A DNA stretch of 18,535 nucleotides from assembly GCA_038327555.1 (NCBI GenBank), contig JBBQLD010000036.1, positions 1 to 18,535 of the forward strand, in the 5' to 3' direction. Numbering within the stretch: position 1 is the stretch's first letter; each line of letters starts with the position of its first letter. The notes under the pieces are model-generated. The model was given only the letters and a program-made list of their open reading frames with translations, was not told where the DNA came from and ran no database searches. Source of the stretch: M3007 sp038327555. GTDB taxonomy: Bacteria; Bacteroidota; Bacteroidia; Chitinophagales; Saprospiraceae. Position numbers and translations under genes: made by a program. Positions 14,941 through 18,535 of this stretch are shown piece by piece.

Positions 14941-14971
14941 ACCCGCCATAGCGCGCAGCGCGAAGGCGGGT
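14941..14971. repeat. 31-base hairpin repeat in the leader of the GH73/LysM gene
   Basis: ACCCGCC (14941-14947) pairs with GGCGGGT (14965-14971), and an inner GCGC/GCGC stem (14951-14954 with 14958-14961) closes a 3-base loop. Three TTYACCCG-like repeats precede it (about 14926-14945). The core GCCATAGC is shared with the right arm of the pyrH/PUR leader repeat, suggesting a dispersed family. No T-run follows, so it is not a typical terminator. Confidence 0.7.
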
Positions 14972-15034
14972 TCTTCCCATTCCCTAAATCAAATTACAGC
15001 CTTCTTTTTGGAGGCAACAACCAATTTATACACT

Positions 15035-16582
15035 ATGAGAAACCTACTCCTCCTTTCCATGCTGGCCGCTCTACTCGCTCAAAGTTGCGATGTGCTGCGC
15101 CAAAGCAATGCCAGCAGCGGTAAAAGCACCAGCAGCAGCAAATCCGAAAAAGGCTCTGGTATCGACAAAACCGTGATTTCTCCAACAGAATACAGTACAA
15201 AAGATCGAAATTTAGACTACGTCACCAAATATAGTCGTGCAGCATCACTGTCAATGGATCGAATCGGTGTACCTGCTAGTATTGTACTTGCGCAAGGCGT
15301 GCTAGAAAGTGCTGCGGGTACAAGTGAATTGGCCACATCAGCTAGAAACCATTTTGGCGTCAAGTGTAGCGGCAACTGGAATGGCAAAACCTACAAGAAA
15401 AAAGACGATGATCGAGATAAGGATGGCAACATTATTGAATCCTGCTTCCGCAGTTACGAAACCGTAGAAGAGAGTTTTGTGGATCATGGTCAATTCCTTC
15501 GTGATCCACGCAAATCAACGCGCTACGGCTTCCTTTTCAACCTCGACCGTACCGATTACAAAGGATGGGCACGTGGCCTTCAATCCTCCGGGTATGCTAC
15601 AGCCCCGGATTATGCCGATAAACTTATAAATCTCATCGAGCGTTACAAACTTTATGAGTTTGATACACCTGGGTCAAGACCCAACACCTTTCCTACGGAA
15701 GGCGGCGGACAAGGTAAGCCTGCTACACCAGTTGGGCCGAATGCACCCGGTCAAAAAGCGGAGGCTACTGGCCGAATCGGGCGCGTAAACGACGTAAAAG
15801 TAGTGGCCTCTCGGGAGGGCGAAACGCTGGAAGACGTAGCACGGGCATTCCGCCTGAATACCCAAAAGGTGGTGGATTACAACGACCGTGGCTACCCCCC
15901 AGGCGTGAAGTTGAAAGCCAATACTAGAATATTCATTCAATGCAAAGGCGATAAATGGCATGGCCGTTCCAATGAACACACGGTGCGGGAAAGCCAAACC
16001 ATGTTCGAAATCGCGCAGGTATACGGTATTCAATTAGAGAAACTTTTGGCAATGAACAATTTGCGCCGTGGTCAAGAACCACAAGCCAACGAGGTGGTCA
16101 ATATCCGTGGAAGGGTTAAACGCCCTATAAAAATCAAGGAAGATACCAGCTATACTCCAGGTAAATCTACTGACTGGCCGACCAATAGACCAAAACCAGA
16201 CAATAGCCCAATTGTGGAAGATGGCGAACTTGACTTCGAAATCGGGCCAGGCGCCCCCAATACCACGCCTTCAAATCCCAAACCAAACCCCGAAAAACCC
16301 GCTGCGCCAAGTACAAAACCTGGGACAAGGCCTCCAGCAACCAGCACAGATCGCCCGTATGAAGATGACCCTACCCCTAGCAGCAAGCCGATTGAGAAAC
16401 CCCGGTATGACGATCCTGCTAGTGTCGATGAGCCAGCTCCAAGGGGCTACCACCGGGTTGTAAAAGGCGATACCTTGTTTAAGCTTTCGCGAGATTATGG
16501 TCTTACGGTGGATCGACTCAAACAGCTTAATAAAATGACGACTAGCAATATTAAAATTGGGCAGTTGGTTAAGGTACAATGA
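15035..16582 (+). CDS. GH73-type glucosaminidase lipoprotein with three LysM modules
   Basis: This 515-residue protein begins MRNLLLLSMLAALLAQSC, a lipoprotein-like signal with its Cys at residue 18. A polar Ser/Lys-rich spacer follows. A glucosaminidase domain lies at about 55-210 (ASIVLAQGVLESAAGTSELA ... NHFGVKCSGNWNGK ... YETVEESFVDHGQFL ... GWARGLQSSGYATAPDYADKLI). This domain cleaves the glycan backbone of peptidoglycan; the Glu in LAQGVLES is the likely acid. LysM-like modules occur at about 255-305, 315-360 and 470-515, the last being YHRVVKGDTLFKLSRDYGL. They bind peptidoglycan. A Pro-rich linker at about 365-465 joins them. ATG 15035 is chosen over the in-frame TTG at 15008. It likely acts in cell-wall remodelling or division. 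A KilA-N gene starts 4 bases after its stop. Confidence 0.92.
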   Translation: MRNLLLLSMLAALLAQSCDVLRQSNASSGKSTSSSKSEKGSGIDKTVISPTEYSTKDRNLDYVTKYSRAASLSMDRIGVPASIVLAQGVLESAAGTSELATSARNHFGVKCSGNWNGKTYKKKDDDRDKDGNIIESCFRSYETVEESFVDHGQFLRDPRKSTRYGFLFNLDRTDYKGWARGLQSSGYATAPDYADKLINLIERYKLYEFDTPGSRPNTFPTEGGGQGKPATPVGPNAPGQKAEATGRIGRVNDVKVVASREGETLEDVARAFRLNTQKVVDYNDRGYPPGVKLKANTRIFIQCKGDKWHGRSNEHTVRESQTMFEIAQVYGIQLEKLLAMNNLRRGQEPQANEVVNIRGRVKRPIKIKEDTSYTPGKSTDWPTNRPKPDNSPIVEDGELDFEIGPGAPNTTPSNPKPNPEKPAAPSTKPGTRPPATSTDRPYEDDPTPSSKPIEKPRYDDPASVDEPAPRGYHRVVKGDTLFKLSRDYGLTVDRLKQLNKMTTSNIKIGQLVKVQ

Positions 16583-16586
16583 CGGT

Positions 16587-17432
16587 ATGGTAAAGAAAAT
16601 TATCCATGTAGAGGGCAGCGAAATAACTCTATTGCCGTATTCAGGCATCGAAGATTATATCTCTTTGACGGATATTATGAAGCGGTTTGAGGATGAGTTC
16701 GCGGTTTACGGCTGGATGCGCAACAGAAATACCGTTGAGTTTTTGGGCGTGTGGGAGCAGTTGCATAACCCAACTTTTAATTCTAACGAGTTCGTTAGAA
16801 TTAAAAGTGAGGCAGGTGCCAACTCATTCAACCTCACGCCCAAAAAGTGGGTGGAGGCAACTGGAGCTATTGGCATCATTAGTAAAACGGGGCGTTATAG
16901 AAGCGGAATTTTTGCCCACAAAGATATAGCAGTGAGTTTTTGTTATTGGCTTAGCCCAACCTTTCAATTATACCTGATCAAAGAGTTTCAGCGATTGAAG
17001 GAAGCAGAAGCGGAGCAGGCAAAAACAGCGTTGGATTGGAGCTTAAAACGTATTCTCGCAAGAGTGAATTACAAAGTTCACACAGATGCTGTAAAACTTC
17101 ACTTGATACCACCCAGGATTGTAAATACAAAACAAGAAGGGTGGGTATATGCAGGTGAAGCGGATACTTTGAATATTGCACTTTTTGGAATGACTGCAAA
17201 GCAATGGCAAGGAATGAACCCAAATTTAAAAGGCAATGTCAGAGACTATGCAACGGCTGAGCAATTGTTAGTTTTGTCAAATCTTGAAAACTTGAACGCC
17301 CACTTTATTAAAGAAGGGCTTCCCCAAAACGAGCGGCTGCAAAAATTGAACGAGATTGCTATTTATCAAATGCAATTGCTATCGTTCCCAAAAACATTGG
17401 CAGAACTGAAAAAGTTGCCACAGCCCAAGTAG
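16587..17432 (+). CDS. KilA-N domain protein
   Basis: This 281-residue protein has a KilA-N DNA-binding domain over about residues 5-138, seen in YISLTDIMKRFEDE, YGWMRNRNTVEFLGVWEQLHNP, FNLTPKKWVEATGAIGI and the C-terminal YRSGIFAHKDIAVSFCYWLSPTFQLYLIKEF. The domain is common in phages and in stand-alone Bacteroidota genes. The rest (139-281) is helical; residues about 185-215 (GWVYAGEADTLNIALFGMTAKQW) recur in relatives but have no known function. ATG 16587 is chosen; the frame also opens at 16557 inside the upstream gene. The start is 4 bases after the GH73/LysM stop, suggesting co-transcription. A 36-bp palindrome lies inside it. The foreign origin is inferred from its family. Confidence 0.9.
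   Translation: MVKKIIHVEGSEITLLPYSGIEDYISLTDIMKRFEDEFAVYGWMRNRNTVEFLGVWEQLHNPTFNSNEFVRIKSEAGANSFNLTPKKWVEATGAIGIISKTGRYRSGIFAHKDIAVSFCYWLSPTFQLYLIKEFQRLKEAEAEQAKTALDWSLKRILARVNYKVHTDAVKLHLIPPRIVNTKQEGWVYAGEADTLNIALFGMTAKQWQGMNPNLKGNVRDYATAEQLLVLSNLENLNAHFIKEGLPQNERLQKLNEIAIYQMQLLSFPKTLAELKKLPQPK
16773..16808. repeat. Perfect 17-bp-arm palindrome inside the KilA-N gene
   Basis: The arm ACTTTTAATTCTAACGA (16773-16789) is the exact reverse complement of 16792-16808, separated by two bases (GT). It encodes the TFNSNEFVRIKSE region of the KilA-N domain. Such long perfect symmetry is unusual in coding sequence and would form a strong mRNA hairpin or cruciform, or an operator. Confidence 0.9.
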
Positions 17433-17454
17433 TAATATTCTCTTTTCAAAAACA

Positions 17455-17958
17455 ATGAACAAACAAATCGCTGACAATTCTTTCCAGCAGGATCCCGAAC
17501 TCGTCCGGCTCGAGGCACTTTCCAAGCTGATGGATAATCAGTTTCGCATCCCTGGCACAAACTTGCGCTTTGGCCTGGATGGCCTTATTGGCCTAATTCC
17601 GTACATAGGCGATATGGCTGGTTTTGTGGCTTCTGGTTTCCTGATGCGCACGATGGTGAAAAAAGGGGCCAGCCCGATGCTCATGATTCGGATGCTGTTC
17701 AATTATATACTGGATGCCTTAGTTGGTATTGTGCCGATAGTAGGTGATTTGTTCGATTTTGGCTTTAAGGCCAATAGGCGCAACGTAGAGATGCTGAAAA
17801 AATACTATGCCGATGGCAAAGCAAAGCCGAAAGCAACCAGATCTATGGCTTTTCTTGGAGTGTTGTTTTTTGTGCTTTTCATAGTATTGATCTGGCTGGT
17901 TTGGAAATTGGCAGCTTGGGTGTTGGGTTGGGCTTGGATGGCAGTACAGGGTATGTAG
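17455..17958 (+). CDS. DUF4112 membrane protein
   Basis: This 167-residue protein matches DUF4112. LDNQFRIPGTNLRFGLDGLIGLIPYIGD (about 25-53) and a second similar half ALVGIVPIVGDLFDFGFKANRRN (about 88-110) give two IP-x-x-GD repeats. A strong hydrophobic helix follows at about 130-158 (FLGVLFFVLFIVLIWLVW), so it is probably an inner-membrane protein. Function is unknown. It starts 22 bases after the KilA-N stop and may share its transcript. Not all of these features prove membrane topology. Confidence 0.9.
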   Translation: MNKQIADNSFQQDPELVRLEALSKLMDNQFRIPGTNLRFGLDGLIGLIPYIGDMAGFVASGFLMRTMVKKGASPMLMIRMLFNYILDALVGIVPIVGDLFDFGFKANRRNVEMLKKYYADGKAKPKATRSMAFLGVLFFVLFIVLIWLVWKLAAWVLGWAWMAVQGM

Positions 17959-18076
17959 GGAAGAGTTACTGAAAGTATTGAAAACAAAAATTGCTTTTCA
18001 AAGCCAGTCCTTTTGAAACATTCTCCGTTTTTTTTGAGCCGTTTTCGGAGGTAGGAAGAAATATCCGCTTCCATCC

Positions 18077-18084
18077 TACCTTTG
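18077..18084 (+). promoter_or_regulatory. -7 element (TACCTTTG) for the DUF4105 gene
   Basis: TACCTTTG matches TAnnTTTG and lies 20 bases upstream of the ATG at 18105, giving a very short leader. A TTG at the usual -33 spacing is not evident. The gap 17959-18104 otherwise shows only weak hairpins and a T-run near 18029. Confidence 0.5.
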
Positions 18085-18104
18085 CTTGTACAAACTCAAG
18101 TTCC

Positions 18105-18535
18105 ATGAAGCAAATCGGTACCCTCTGGCTTTTCCTTTTTCTGTCCTGCCCGCTTTTTTCGCAAGTACCTATCCTGCTCTCCGACTCCACTCAGATCAGC
18201 CTGATGACCGTGGTGCCCGGCGAGTTCGTGTACAGCACTTTTGGCCACAGTGCCATCCGGGTGAAAGATCCCGGTACACGCATTGACCGTTGCTACAACT
18301 ATGGCACTTTTGATTTTGAGCAGCCGAATTTCATCCTCAAATTCTGCCAGGGTAAGCTTCTCTACAACCTCGATGTAGAAAGTTATCGCAGTTTTGAATA
18401 CGGCAACCTGCAAGACCGCCGGCCCATGCAAGAGCAGGTTTTTAACATGAATCAGGCTCAAAAACAGCGCATTTTCGATCTTTTGCAGGAAAATAATAAG
18501 GAAGAAAATCGTTACTACAAGTACGATTTTTTCTA
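18105..18535 (+). CDS. DUF4105 protein, partial at right edge
   Basis: The frame is open from ATG 18105 to the window end (143 codons plus two bases), so the C-terminus is missing. It begins MKQIGTLWLFLFLSCPLFSQ, a signal peptide with likely cleavage near residue 20. It continues LMTVVPGEFVYSTFGHSAIRVKDP, YNYGTFDFEQPNFILKFCQGKLLYNL and ENRYYKYDFF, which match the DUF4105 family of exported Bacteroidota proteins. The FGHSAIRV and NYGTFDF strings recall a papain-like NlpC/P60-type (TraX/DUF4105) fold, but the function is not established. A TACCTTTG element lies 20 bases upstream. It is divergently unrelated to the DUF4112 gene, which ends 147 bases upstream on the same strand. Confidence 0.88.
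   Translation, partial: MKQIGTLWLFLFLSCPLFSQVPILLSDSTQISLMTVVPGEFVYSTFGHSAIRVKDPGTRIDRCYNYGTFDFEQPNFILKFCQGKLLYNLDVESYRSFEYGNLQDRRPMQEQVFNMNQAQKQRIFDLLQENNKEENRYYKYDFF

Noticed and set aside
18028..18054. CTCCG ... CGGAG stem around a T-run as a terminator of the DUF4112 gene
   Set aside because: The T-run lies inside the loop rather than after the stem, so it is not a proper terminator.

Overview
The window looks like a chromosomal segment of a Bacteroidota bacterium. Two secreted proteins end in type IX secretion (T9SS) sorting domains. Several start codons are preceded by TAnnTTTG-type -7 elements, and Shine-Dalgarno sequences are weak or absent. The families present (PUR/DUF3276, DUF4112, DUF4105, KilA-N, a conserved radical SAM/SPASM protein) are typical of that phylum. 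The gene mix and the short intergenic repeats suggest a Saprospiria-like organism, but that placement is inference only.

Layout. 1-764 (-) is the partial gene of a coiled-coil protein with a C-terminal J-like HPD segment. 816-3870 (-) is a tightly overlapping three-gene unit: an SMC/ABC-type AAA ATPase, an HNH endonuclease and a radical SAM/SPASM protein. The first two resemble a Septu (PtuA/PtuB) anti-phage module; the third looks like a core gene now translationally coupled to them. pyrH (-) lies just upstream, facing away from a PUR-family nucleic-acid-binding gene (+). The 331 bp between those two holds a pair of 76-base inverted repeats that would form the 5' leaders of both genes. The PUR protein has an N-terminal RGG-repeat tail and an acidic C-terminal tail, and its gene ends in a strong terminator. 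fadH (+, 2,4-dienoyl-CoA reductase) follows, with a GTCATT repeat array built in frame into its interdomain linker.

8119-13398 (-) carries two large T9SS-exported proteins: a metzincin-like protease joined to a beta-helix, and a propeller-like protein of unknown function. A perfect 14-bp hairpin terminator separates them. Next come a small helix-turn-helix gene (-), a membrane-anchored MtfA-like protein (+) whose zinc site looks degenerate, a GH73/LysM lipoprotein (+), a KilA-N gene (+) containing a 36-bp palindrome, a DUF4112 membrane protein (+) and a partial DUF4105 protein (+) running off the right end.

Most of the window is ordinary genome content. The parts that stand out are the Septu-like pair fused into an operon with a core radical SAM gene, the shared divergent leader repeats, the RGG-PUR protein, the degenerate M90 protein and the repeats or palindromes embedded in coding sequence. 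No RNA genes, CRISPR array or transposase were seen.
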